DNA from: Flavobacterium sp. ASV13
GTDB taxonomy: Bacteria > Bacteroidota > Bacteroidia > Flavobacteriales > Flavobacteriaceae
Assembly: GCF_000745775.1 (NCBI RefSeq)
Contig: NZ_KN050752.1
Location: 295,074 to 359,073 of the forward strand
DNA: 64,000 bases
Direction of reading: 5' to 3'
In this document: one piece after another, positions 34,495 through 43,035 of the stretch
Position numbering within the stretch: the first letter of the stretch is position 1
How the letters are laid out: every line of letters begins with the position of its first letter
Translations under genes and position numbers: made by a program
Notes under the pieces: model-generated
The model's input: only the letters and a program-made list of their open reading frames with translations
Told to the model about the DNA's origin: nothing
Database searches by the model: none

Positions 34495-36024
34495 TTATTT
34501 ATCCCACCAGATTTTTGTTGTGAAATTGTCTTCACCCTGGCGCTTAACTGCTTCTGCTAAGTTAGTTGAATTCACAGAATATTCACTAGTTGGATATTTG
34601 AATCGTCTTGGAATTGTGCCATTTGTGACATTTCCAGGGAAATTTACCGGAACTAAAACTGGATATCCAGTTCGTCTCCAGTTTGAATAAACCTCTTGTT
34701 CATCTACAAAAAGAGCCACATAAATTTGAGTATGAATTTGATTCATTTTTGCTTCAAAAGAACCTGCAGTATTGAATGGATTTAGCGTTAAATAAGGTGT
34801 TGCGTCAGTTATTGCATAAGTTGGTCCATAAATTGCCATGTTTAAGAACGAAGCTTTTACTCCTTTTTCATATAAATCTTTATCGGCTTCATTAGTGTAC
34901 CAGCCTCTTGCAGCAGCTTCGGCTAACAATAAATTAGTTTCGGCATTGCTAATAACCATCAATGGCGCATCATATTTGAAAACCGTACTTTGATTTGGTT
35001 CCGAATAAGTTCCTTGTTCTACTGGAGTTGGGGCAGTTTTAGTTCCGTTAGGAAAACCTTTTTGAACAGCAAGTGATGTATTTTGAGTTGTTCCTTGCCA
35101 AACACCTGAATAAACACTAATTCTAGGATCGGCAGTTGATTTTAATAAATCGATAAATGTTTTGCCTAATTTTCCGCCTTCTACATTTTTTTGGCCGTAT
35201 GATCCAGCTGTAAAATCTTGTCTTCTTGAATCAAATCCAACAGGGTTTCTGTTAATATCATTTGGTCCGTCAGTATAGCGCATTACAGCGTTATCAGTTC
35301 CGTTTATGATTACACCTCCAGCAATTGCTTTTGTAACCCAAGTTTTTGCCAATGTTGGGTCAACTTTAGTCAATCTCATTCCTAAACGGAGCATTAACGA
35401 ATAAGAGAATTTTTTCCATTTTGCTACATCGCCATCATATAAAAAATCTGCTTTTCCAAAACTTGTTTTTGATGCATCCAAAGCAGTTGCAGCTTCATCA
35501 AGTTCTTTTAGTAAATCTTTATAGATTGATTCCTGAGTGTCATATTTTGGAAGAAAAATAGATGAAGTGTTTGCTTTTGCAGCTTGAGAATATGGAATAT
35601 CACCATATAAATCTGTAATTCTGTGATACAAATAAGCTCTCCAGATTCTGGCAATATTAAGTTTGTTGCTGTCGGTTGGATTGCCTTTTACAGCATCAAT
35701 AACAATTTCAGTTTCATTTATTCCAGTTGGATAAGCCTGATTGAAATAAGCAGAGTAATAAACCTCATTGCTAAGATATTTGTCCCCAGCTCCAGAAGCT
35801 TCTTTGTAAGTCGCATAATGCTGCAACATACCGCCACATTCCAAAATATTGGTTGCAAAATAATTGTTGTTTAAGCCATCCAATTGCGCTTTGCTGAAAA
35901 TATAATTCGGATTTGGTTTTTCAACAACATTCGGATTCGTATTGATTTCTTCAAAATCTTTGGAACAAGAAGTCATACCTCCTAAAAGTATTCCTGTTAG
36001 ATATAATAGAGTTAATTTTTTCAT
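34495..36024 (-). CDS. SusD/RagB-family nutrient-binding outer-membrane lipoprotein
   Basis: 509 residues. Lipoprotein signal with lipobox GMTSC (Cys20). The mature protein begins SKDFEEINTNPN, typical of the SusD-like_2 group (lid of the SusC barrel), with TPR helices in the middle and the C-terminal YSNWRRTGYPVL pattern. It captures the substrate and hands it to SusC. This SusD subgroup often serves peptides or small glycans rather than starch. Directly downstream of susC (11 nt). Confidence 0.93.
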   Translation of the reverse strand: MKKLTLLYLTGILLGGMTSCSKDFEEINTNPNVVEKPNPNYIFSKAQLDGLNNNYFATNILECGGMLQHYATYKEASGAGDKYLSNEVYYSAYFNQAYPTGINETEIVIDAVKGNPTDSNKLNIARIWRAYLYHRITDLYGDIPYSQAAKANTSSIFLPKYDTQESIYKDLLKELDEAATALDASKTSFGKADFLYDGDVAKWKKFSYSLMLRLGMRLTKVDPTLAKTWVTKAIAGGVIINGTDNAVMRYTDGPNDINRNPVGFDSRRQDFTAGSYGQKNVEGGKLGKTFIDLLKSTADPRISVYSGVWQGTTQNTSLAVQKGFPNGTKTAPTPVEQGTYSEPNQSTVFKYDAPLMVISNAETNLLLAEAAARGWYTNEADKDLYEKGVKASFLNMAIYGPTYAITDATPYLTLNPFNTAGSFEAKMNQIHTQIYVALFVDEQEVYSNWRRTGYPVLVPVNFPGNVTNGTIPRRFKYPTSEYSVNSTNLAEAVKRQGEDNFTTKIWWDK

Positions 36025-36035
36025 TTCTCTTTAAT

Positions 36036-39000
36036 TTAAAATTTAACGTTTAAGCTTAAACCAAAGCTTCTTGTTTTAGGCAATCCAAATTGCTCTACAC
36101 CTTGAGCATTTCCTGCACTAAATACAGATTCCGGATCAACGTTTGGCGTTTTCTTGTAAAGGATGAATAAATTTCTGGCCACAAAAGAAACAGAAAGACT
36201 CTGAAGTTTAGCCAATGCTTTTATTCTTTCAAGCGGTAAGTCATAACCAACAATTACTTGTCTTAATTTGATAAAGCTTGCGTCATAAATAAAAGTTGAT
36301 GAAATGTTTCTTAAACCATCATAATAAGTTCTTAAGTTTTCTGGGGCAATTACCATATTTACCGGATTTCCGTTTGTATCAACTCCTGAAATTGGCAATC
36401 CGGTTTCACGACCTTCTAATGTCAATTTAGTTAAACCCATACGCGTTCCGTATAAATCGGTTCCAGAATATAAGCTTCCGCCAAATTTTCCATCAATTAA
36501 AAAGCTGAAGGATAATGCTTTGTATTTGAATTCATTGTTGATTCCCGCGCCCCAAGGATGAACACCTTGTCCTAATTCTTCAAGCGGCCCTCTGGCAATA
36601 CTAGCAGATCCTCCGCTCACATTGTAAACTGTATTTCCGTTAGCATCTTTTAATGGTTTGTAACCTTTTATAATACTGTATGGACGGCCAACATCACTTG
36701 TAATGGTTACATATCCATTTACAGAAGTTGCCATTGTAATAGAATTCAAATCATCTGTAAGTGCCTGAACTGTATTTTTATTATAAGATCCGTTGAAAGT
36801 AGCATCCCATGAAAAATCCTGATTGTTGATTATTTTTCCAGAAAGCAAAAATTCAACACCGGTATTTTTCATTTTTCCAAGATTCAGTAACGCTGTGTTT
36901 GCTCCAGAACTTGTTGAGACTGTAGTTTCCACAATATCATTTGTTGTTGCACGATCGTACCAAGCAAAATCAAGATTTAACCTGTTATTGAAAAAACCTA
37001 AATCGGTACCAATTTCAAATGTTGTTGAAGTCAGCGGACTTAAAGTTGAATTTGGAACTCTGCTACTTGTTGGCCCTTGTAATTGTTGTCCGTTATGTCC
37101 GCCTTGAACCATCGAATAAGATTGATTCAAAGCATAAGGATCTGGAGTTGCTCCTCCAACCTGAGCCCAAGAACTTCTTAATTTTGCAAATGAAACCCAT
37201 TCTGGCATTTTTAATAAATCGGAAACAATGATACTTGTTCCAACTGAAGGATAAAATACCGTATTGTTTTCTGCAGAAAGTGTTGAGAACCAATCTTGGC
37301 GTCCAGTGAAATTTAAGAAAATGACATTTTTATAATCAAAGTCGGCAGCTCCGTAAACAGAGTTTGTTTTTGTTTTTCCGTAAGGATAAGAGTAGGTAAG
37401 AGTTTGTAAGTTGCTTAAAGCATAAAAATCATCTAATACATAACCAGATCCTTCAACTTTTGTTTCATCTCTCAAAGTAGTTCGGGAGTTTACACCAACT
37501 AAGGCATTTAAAGAGAAATCTTTGTAGAAATTCTTTTTAGTATAATTTAAAATTGCCTCGGAATTTAAATTTGAAAGTTTCATTCTAGAACCTTGCGCAT
37601 AACCAACAGGATTATTTAATGTTGTTTTTGGAATGTATCCAAAGAACTCATAATCGGTGTAATCTTGTCCGATTCGGCCTTGCAGAAAAAGTTCAGGTGT
37701 GAAATTCAATTTTACATTTAACATCCCGATAAAACGATTTTTGGTATCGTTATTTTTAATTTTATTGACAACGAAATAAGGATTTGTCGCTACAGCTACA
37801 GGATTCCATGCTTCTTCAATGCCGTTTTCGTCATAACCTGGGGCAAGATTTCTGATATCAACAGTATTGGCAATCATGTACGTTCCCCAGTTTGCATTAG
37901 CTTCAGCATCAGAAACGGTTGGTCTGTTAGCCGATTTTTCTAAATTATATTGCGTTACGACATCAAATTTCAACCAGTCTGTCAAATTTACATTACTAGC
38001 CAAGTTGAATGTTTTGCGGTTGAAACCAGAATTTGGTAAAATACTTTCATTTTCTAAATTCGAAAATGACAAACGTCCAGTTGCTTTTTCACTTCCTCCA
38101 GATAAAGCGACTGAGTTAATAAAAGTAGTTCCGGTTTGGTAGAAGTTTTTGATGTTGTTTTTTTGTGCTACATAAGGTCGGGCAACGCCGTCGAACTGAA
38201 CAACATCTGTTCCGTCCATTTTTGCTCCCCACGACCAGCGTCCGTCAGCAATAGCCTCAGCCTGATTTGCTGGTTTTTTTCCGTTATGACCAGAACCGTA
38301 TTCGTACTGCCAGTCTGGTATAATTGATGGAGTTTCAAAAGTAAAAGAGCTATTGTATTCAATTCCAATGCCTTTTTGGGCAGTTCCTCGTTTGGTTTGA
38401 ATTAAAATAACTCCGTTTGCAGCGTTGGCGCCATACAATGCCGCAGCTGTTCCTCCTTTTAAAACGGTAATCGATTTGATGTCGTCTGGATTAATTACTG
38501 AAGTTCCGTCACCTCGATCGACATTGATTCTGGTTGATCCCGGGCCATTTCCTATTCCTGGCAGATTCAACTGTGTATTGTCAATCGGTAAATCGTTAAC
38601 TACATACATTGGTTGGTTGTTTCCGTTTAGCGAACCGTTTCCACGAATTACAACTCGACTTGAACCATTTGGTCCCGTTGCTGTACTGCTCACGTTAACT
38701 CCGGCAATTTTTCCAACTAATGCATTCGTAATATTGGTTTCTTTTGCTTTAGTAAATTCAGTTCCTTTAAGTTCTGTTACGGCATATGAAACTGCTTTCC
38801 CGCTTTTTTTAACTCCTAATGCAGTTACTAAAACCTGATCCAAAACATTTTCAGCTGGTTTTAAACTTATCGTTACGTCTTTTGTATTGTCTAATTTGAA
38901 TTCTAATGTTCCATAACCCATGTACGAAATGATGATGTGACTTTCGTTTTCAGGAACATTCAGTTTAAATCTTCCATTTTCATCTGTTATGGTGGCAATT

Positions 39001-39191
39001 TTATTATTGCTTTTTGCAATAATTGTAGCTCCTGCAATTGGCATTCCGTCGTCCTGGCCTATAACTTGACCTGAAATTTCAGTTTGATTGCTTTTCTGTT
39101 CAAAAAGATGCGTTTTTATTGCAGTCTCTTTTGCATTTGCCGAGAAAATCATACCTCCGGCAAATACTAATGAAATTAGCCTTGTTTTCAT
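36036..39191 (-). CDS. SusC/RagA-family TonB-linked outer-membrane transporter
   Basis: 1051 residues: signal peptide (about 1-20, ending SANAK), carboxypeptidase-D-like regulatory domain (about 38-115), plug with the family motif IKSITVLKGGTAAALYGANA and NGVILIQTKRG (about 245-272), then a 22-strand barrel ending in the C-terminal aromatic LSLNVKF. Energised by TonB to import a substrate too large for porins. No N-terminal sigma/anti-sigma STN domain is present, so control is probably by the DNA-binding regulator next door. First gene of the catabolic operon. Confidence 0.95.
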   Translation of the reverse strand: MKTRLISLVFAGGMIFSANAKETAIKTHLFEQKSNQTEISGQVIGQDDGMPIAGATIIAKSNNKIATITDENGRFKLNVPENESHIIISYMGYGTLEFKLDNTKDVTISLKPAENVLDQVLVTALGVKKSGKAVSYAVTELKGTEFTKAKETNITNALVGKIAGVNVSSTATGPNGSSRVVIRGNGSLNGNNQPMYVVNDLPIDNTQLNLPGIGNGPGSTRINVDRGDGTSVINPDDIKSITVLKGGTAAALYGANAANGVILIQTKRGTAQKGIGIEYNSSFTFETPSIIPDWQYEYGSGHNGKKPANQAEAIADGRWSWGAKMDGTDVVQFDGVARPYVAQKNNIKNFYQTGTTFINSVALSGGSEKATGRLSFSNLENESILPNSGFNRKTFNLASNVNLTDWLKFDVVTQYNLEKSANRPTVSDAEANANWGTYMIANTVDIRNLAPGYDENGIEEAWNPVAVATNPYFVVNKIKNNDTKNRFIGMLNVKLNFTPELFLQGRIGQDYTDYEFFGYIPKTTLNNPVGYAQGSRMKLSNLNSEAILNYTKKNFYKDFSLNALVGVNSRTTLRDETKVEGSGYVLDDFYALSNLQTLTYSYPYGKTKTNSVYGAADFDYKNVIFLNFTGRQDWFSTLSAENNTVFYPSVGTSIIVSDLLKMPEWVSFAKLRSSWAQVGGATPDPYALNQSYSMVQGGHNGQQLQGPTSSRVPNSTLSPLTSTTFEIGTDLGFFNNRLNLDFAWYDRATTNDIVETTVSTSSGANTALLNLGKMKNTGVEFLLSGKIINNQDFSWDATFNGSYNKNTVQALTDDLNSITMATSVNGYVTITSDVGRPYSIIKGYKPLKDANGNTVYNVSGGSASIARGPLEELGQGVHPWGAGINNEFKYKALSFSFLIDGKFGGSLYSGTDLYGTRMGLTKLTLEGRETGLPISGVDTNGNPVNMVIAPENLRTYYDGLRNISSTFIYDASFIKLRQVIVGYDLPLERIKALAKLQSLSVSFVARNLFILYKKTPNVDPESVFSAGNAQGVEQFGLPKTRSFGLSLNVKF

Positions 39192-39234
39192 AATTCTTTG
39201 GTTTTCATGTTTTTTTTGGTTTTTATTGGCAAGC

Positions 39235-39242
39235 CAAATATA
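39235..39242 (-). promoter_or_regulatory. -7 box TATATTTG of the susC operon
   Basis: Minus-strand TATATTTG (plus 39242 down to 39235), about 44 nt before the susC start. The -33 position is occupied by the TGCA-N7-TGCA motif rather than a TTG, so the promoter may need an activator or be weak alone. Confidence 0.6.
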
Positions 39243-39261
39243 TATATTAATTTTTCACTTT

Positions 39262-39296
39262 TGCATTTTTTTTGCATAAAATGCATTTTTTTTGCA
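39262..39296. promoter_or_regulatory. Two operator candidates TGCA-T7-TGCA, 20 bp apart
   Basis: Identical 15-mers TGCATTTTTTTTGCA at 39262-39276 and 39282-39296; the 20-bp period puts both on one face of the helix. The proximal copy ends 19 nt from the susC -7 box. A one-mismatch copy lies at the same distance in the hexosaminidase promoter. Confidence 0.65.
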
Positions 39297-39412
39297 AAAC
39301 AAAAGTTTGATATGTTTTTAATTTCCTTATGAAATATTGATTTTAGACGTTTTTTGAGAAAATTTTGCAGAAAACGCTTTTTTGCAAAATTTATAATTTG
39401 GCTGAAAATTCG

Positions 39413-39420
39413 TATTTTTG
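39413..39420 (+). promoter_or_regulatory. -7 box TATTTTTG directly before the omega-amidase start
   Basis: Full TAnnTTTG match that ends only 4 nt before the ATG at 39425. The expected transcription start falls on or next to the start codon, so the mRNA may be leaderless. No TTG at the normal spacing. Confidence 0.5.
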
Positions 39421-39424
39421 AATT

Positions 39425-40192
39425 ATGAAAATCGCACTTATACAATCAGATCTGCATTGGGAAAATGCTTTAGAAAACAGAAAAAACTTCGAATCGGAAA
39501 TAAATTCAATTGATTCTGAGGTGAATTTGATTGTTTTGCCCGAAATGTTTTCGACCGGATTTACAATGAATGCTTCCGCAGTTGCCGAAACAATGCAAGG
39601 CGAAACTGTTCTTTGGATGAAAGAAATTGCAAAGCAGAAAAATGCTGCCGTTACCGGAAGTTTAGTAATTACTGAAAACGGAAAATTTTACAACCGAATG
39701 TTTTTTGTTTTTCCTTCTGGAGAAATTCAATATTATAACAAACGCCATTTATTTACATTGGCGGGAGAAGATCAGTTTTATACTGCAGGAACAGAAAAAG
39801 TTATTGTAGAATATTTAGATTGGAAAATCTGTCTGCAGGTTTGTTACGATTTAAGATTTCCAGTTTTTGCCCGAAATACAGAGAATTACGACTTGCTTTT
39901 ATATGTTGCCAATTGGCCAAAAATACGCACCAATGCATGGGACGCTTTGCTGAAAGCACGCGCTATTGAAAATTTGAGTTACACAATCGGCCTGAACCGA
40001 ATTGGTGTTGATGCCAACAATTACGAACACATTGGTCATTCGCAGGCGGTCGATTTTTTAGGGAATTATATTTTAGAGCCACAAGAAAAAAATGGTGTCT
40101 TTATCGTAGAATTAGATAAAAACACCATGTATGAAACTCGTAAAAAACTTGATTTTTTAAGTGATCAGGATGAATTCGAAATTAAGATCTAA
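39425..40192 (+). CDS. Nitrilase-superfamily amidohydrolase (omega-amidase/YafV-like)
   Basis: 255 residues, one carbon-nitrogen hydrolase domain with the triad Glu40 (LPEMFSTGF), Lys106 (YYNKRHLF) and Cys140 (LQVCYDLRFP). The MFSTGFTMN and NYDLLLYVANWPKIR segments match the omega-amidase (NIT2/YafV) branch, which hydrolyses 2-oxoglutaramate or 2-oxosuccinamate formed by glutamine/methionine transaminases, as part of methionine-salvage repair. Cytoplasmic. Its stop overlaps convergently (4 nt) with the lipoprotein gene. Confidence 0.9.
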   Translation: MKIALIQSDLHWENALENRKNFESEINSIDSEVNLIVLPEMFSTGFTMNASAVAETMQGETVLWMKEIAKQKNAAVTGSLVITENGKFYNRMFFVFPSGEIQYYNKRHLFTLAGEDQFYTAGTEKVIVEYLDWKICLQVCYDLRFPVFARNTENYDLLLYVANWPKIRTNAWDALLKARAIENLSYTIGLNRIGVDANNYEHIGHSQAVDFLGNYILEPQEKNGVFIVELDKNTMYETRKKLDFLSDQDEFEIKI

Positions 40193-41877
40193 AAGGCTTT
40201 TCGTTTCTTTTCGGCTTCTTTCTTTTTCTTTTCATCTGTTTTCTTCTCAACTTCAGGACTAAAAGGAATACTTAAATCAATAGGTTGATCAACATCCCAA
40301 TTCGCCCGGACATCGACTTCTTTTTGAAAATAAAAGACTTCTTCAGCGTATGTTTTAGTTAAGAAATTTCCAGTGTCGTAAACTTTGTTTTTATTGTCAT
40401 CATAAATTACTCGGATCGCAAAAGCTTCGGGCTCAACCAAATTAAACTCAATTTTGGTCTCACCTTCAGAATAAGCGCTGGCAAGTACTTTATCTCCTTT
40501 TTTGCTGGTAATTTCAACAATAATCGGGAAACGTTTTACATTTTGAAGATTTACGACTAAGTTTCCGTAATCTTCCAATTCTTTCGTGGTTAATTTATAA
40601 GATAAAGTATCATTCGACTTATCATAAAAATCAGTCAAAGCTCCAGGCAATAACGTAATACGGTATTTTTCTAATGGTTCTTTTTTGAAATCGAAATATA
40701 ATTTTTGCTCAAATTCATTATATTCGGTAGTGTATTTAACCGCAACAGAATCTTTGTTCACTAGTGAAATTTTAGAACTGTCAATTTTAACAAGCGGAGT
40801 TTCCGTTTCTAGCGTAAATCGTTCCCTGAAATTAAGAACGCCACTTTGAACTGCTGTGATATTCAAAGTGTCTTTTTTCAGATCTTTAATTTTAAAACCG
40901 AATTTCTTGTTGTACTTGTCAGAATTAATTTCCAGAGAAAGTGAATCGGTTTTTATTGGTTTGTACCAAATTTGCAGCGAATCTTTTTTAGGGAATTGAG
41001 TGACAATTGTCTGCAGAACTTCATTGTGGCTTTTAAGCGTAATTTTAGGTTTAGTAACTTTGAAATTCATATTTCCTTCATACGGAAACAATAATCTGTT
41101 TCCCGACGCCTGAATAGGTTTGAAAGTTTTTATAGGCAACTTTTCCTTGAATAATTCCAATTCAAAAATAGTATCATTTGGAACTGTAATTGGATGCTTT
41201 ATAAAGCCAATTTTATCGTCTTTCGGATTGAATTTGTTGTTGCTTGATTTGTCTTTCATGGCAACTAAAAGATATTTCCCGGCCTTTAAATTTTCTAATT
41301 TAAAAGTACGTAAACTGTCAAGTGTGTTTGTGATATATCTCGGAAATTCTTTATAAACTACAGAATCTTTATATTGGTCATTTATCTCATAAAGCATAAC
41401 GGAAACGAAATTATCGACATACTTTTCATAAGAGTCTTTGATGACACCTTTAATGGAAAGTGAATCAATATAGGGTCCAGTCGAAAAAACATATTTAAAC
41501 TGATGCATTGAGTTTCCTTCATTATTATCGGCAATACTTTCTCCAAAATTCAGGCTATAAGTGGTATTTGGCTGTAAAGTGTCTTTGATTTTTATACTGA
41601 TAAATTTACTCGCATTAGTTGGCAATACAAGCGGCTGATGCTTCATTGGCGGCGAGACTATCAGTTGTTTGTTTAAGTTTTTCAGTTTTACATATTCATC
41701 AAATGTCAAAATGATTTCATCGGCCTTAAAATTGGTGCTGAAATTTTCAGGTGAACTTGATCTTATAACAGGAGCAAGGGTGTCTTTTAATCCGCCTGTA
41801 ATACTGCCTCTTTTGGCACAGCTCATCATTAAAAATACCAGTAAAAGTGAAATGTATTTCAGAGTGTTTTTCAACAT
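40189..41877 (-). CDS. Lipoprotein with N-terminal bacterial Ig-like (Big_5) domain
   Basis: 562 residues from the ATG at 41877; a GTG 24 nt upstream is possible but would spoil the lipoprotein signal (MLKNTLKYISLLLVFLMMSC, lipobox cysteine at 20). Domain order: Big_5-type Ig-like domain (about 34-125, RSSSPENFSTNF, ITLTFDEYV-like), several beta-sandwich segments, and a very basic/acidic low-complexity C-terminus (EKKTDEKKKKEAEKKRKAF). Common in Bacteroidota as a large surface or periplasmic lipoprotein without known role. Confidence 0.82.
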   Translation of the reverse strand: MLKNTLKYISLLLVFLMMSCAKRGSITGGLKDTLAPVIRSSSPENFSTNFKADEIILTFDEYVKLKNLNKQLIVSPPMKHQPLVLPTNASKFISIKIKDTLQPNTTYSLNFGESIADNNEGNSMHQFKYVFSTGPYIDSLSIKGVIKDSYEKYVDNFVSVMLYEINDQYKDSVVYKEFPRYITNTLDSLRTFKLENLKAGKYLLVAMKDKSSNNKFNPKDDKIGFIKHPITVPNDTIFELELFKEKLPIKTFKPIQASGNRLLFPYEGNMNFKVTKPKITLKSHNEVLQTIVTQFPKKDSLQIWYKPIKTDSLSLEINSDKYNKKFGFKIKDLKKDTLNITAVQSGVLNFRERFTLETETPLVKIDSSKISLVNKDSVAVKYTTEYNEFEQKLYFDFKKEPLEKYRITLLPGALTDFYDKSNDTLSYKLTTKELEDYGNLVVNLQNVKRFPIIVEITSKKGDKVLASAYSEGETKIEFNLVEPEAFAIRVIYDDNKNKVYDTGNFLTKTYAEEVFYFQKEVDVRANWDVDQPIDLSIPFSPEVEKKTDEKKKKEAEKKRKAF

Positions 41878-41997
41878 AATCGTTTTTGAATTTGATTGCA
41901 CAAAATAACGATTATATTTGCTTTAATTGAAATTTTTTATCTATTTATTAGGATTTGCAAATTTCGGATTTCGCGCTTTTTTGTAGTAATATTTTCT

Positions 41998-42005
41998 TAC
42001 TTTTG
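41998..42005 (+). promoter_or_regulatory. -7 box TACTTTTG before the lipoprotein pair
   Basis: Full TAnnTTTG match, 25 nt before the TTG start at 42031. The nearest TTG (41981) is only 14 nt upstream, so the -33 is uncertain. Confidence 0.45.
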
Positions 42006-42030
42006 AATTCAAATGTAATATCACTTCGTT

Positions 42031-43035
42031 TTGTTTAAAAGATTTTTTTGGATTTCATTCTTTCTTTTGCTGTCAGCCTGTAGCAAAAGTGACAAACCTA
42101 CAATCGCTTTTTATTATTGGAAAACCAATTTGAAATTTTCTGAAACCGAGAAAAAAGTCTTGAAAGACAATAATGTCCGTAAACTTTATATTCGGTATTT
42201 TGATATCGGACTTCATCCACAAACACAAAACCCATTTCCGATAAGCCCGATTCATTTCAAAGAAAATATTCAGAATTTTGAAATTGTTCCAGTCGTTTTT
42301 ATTCAGAATAAAGTAATGCTTGAAGCGAAACTTGATGTTAAAGATTTGGCTGAAAAAACGGTTCATTTGATTTCAGAAATCAATAAAAAGAATAAAATTA
42401 ATTGTACCGAAATTCAAATTGACTGCGATTGGTCGTTAAATAGTAAAGACAATTATCTTAAATTTATTGAACAGATTAAAAAGCTTTCGAATAAAAAACT
42501 CTCCGCTACAATACGACTTCATCAGGTCAAATATTTTAAGAAAACTAAAATTCCAAATGTCGATTCAGGGGTTTTAATGTTTTATAATATGGGAAGTATT
42601 GCGCCAGATTCTCTAAATTCGATTTATAACCGGGAAATTTCAGAGAAATATCTTCAAAGTTTAAAACATTATCCGCTTCATTTAGATTTTGCATTGCCAA
42701 TCTATTCGTGGGCAATTCATATTAGAAATCAAAAGGTTTTGGGACTTCGGTCAAAACTGAATTTTACCGAACTTAAAAAAGATAAAAACTTTGAACAAAT
42801 CAGCTCGATTTTTTTCAAAGTCAAACAATCTAATTACAAAAACGGGGTTTATTATGAAGAAAATGATTTGCTTAAAATGGAAGCAATTTCTTCCGAAGAT
42901 TTAAAAAACATGGCCGAAGATTTGAGTGAAAATTCAGCTCTGGCTCCTAGAGAAATTATATTTTACGATTTAGATGAATTCAATTTAAAAAATTATGAAA
43001 AGAATATTTTCGAACAAACTGTTTCTTGTTTTTAG
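42031..43035 (+). CDS. Hypothetical lipoprotein, possibly DUF3142/barrel-like
   Basis: 334 residues from a TTG start, which is the only reasonable one (lipobox LLLSAC follows at 12-17). The body has alternating strands and helices with EIQIDCDWS (about 124) and a following LHLDFALPIYSWA, a pattern reminiscent of TIM-barrel glycosidase-like proteins such as DUF3142. I cannot confirm this. Its last 41 nt overlap the next gene, so the two are translationally linked. Function unknown. Confidence 0.72.
   Translation: MFKRFFWISFFLLLSACSKSDKPTIAFYYWKTNLKFSETEKKVLKDNNVRKLYIRYFDIGLHPQTQNPFPISPIHFKENIQNFEIVPVVFIQNKVMLEAKLDVKDLAEKTVHLISEINKKNKINCTEIQIDCDWSLNSKDNYLKFIEQIKKLSNKKLSATIRLHQVKYFKKTKIPNVDSGVLMFYNMGSIAPDSLNSIYNREISEKYLQSLKHYPLHLDFALPIYSWAIHIRNQKVLGLRSKLNFTELKKDKNFEQISSIFFKVKQSNYKNGVYYEENDLLKMEAISSEDLKNMAEDLSENSALAPREIIFYDLDEFNLKNYEKNIFEQTVSCF

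Noticed and set aside
38425-38838. 137-codon frame antisense to susC
   Set aside because: Shadow of the conserved SusC plug region.
39188-39445. 85-codon minus frame over the susC promoter region
   Set aside because: Would run through the susC promoter and operator repeats; low-complexity Lys/Phe content.
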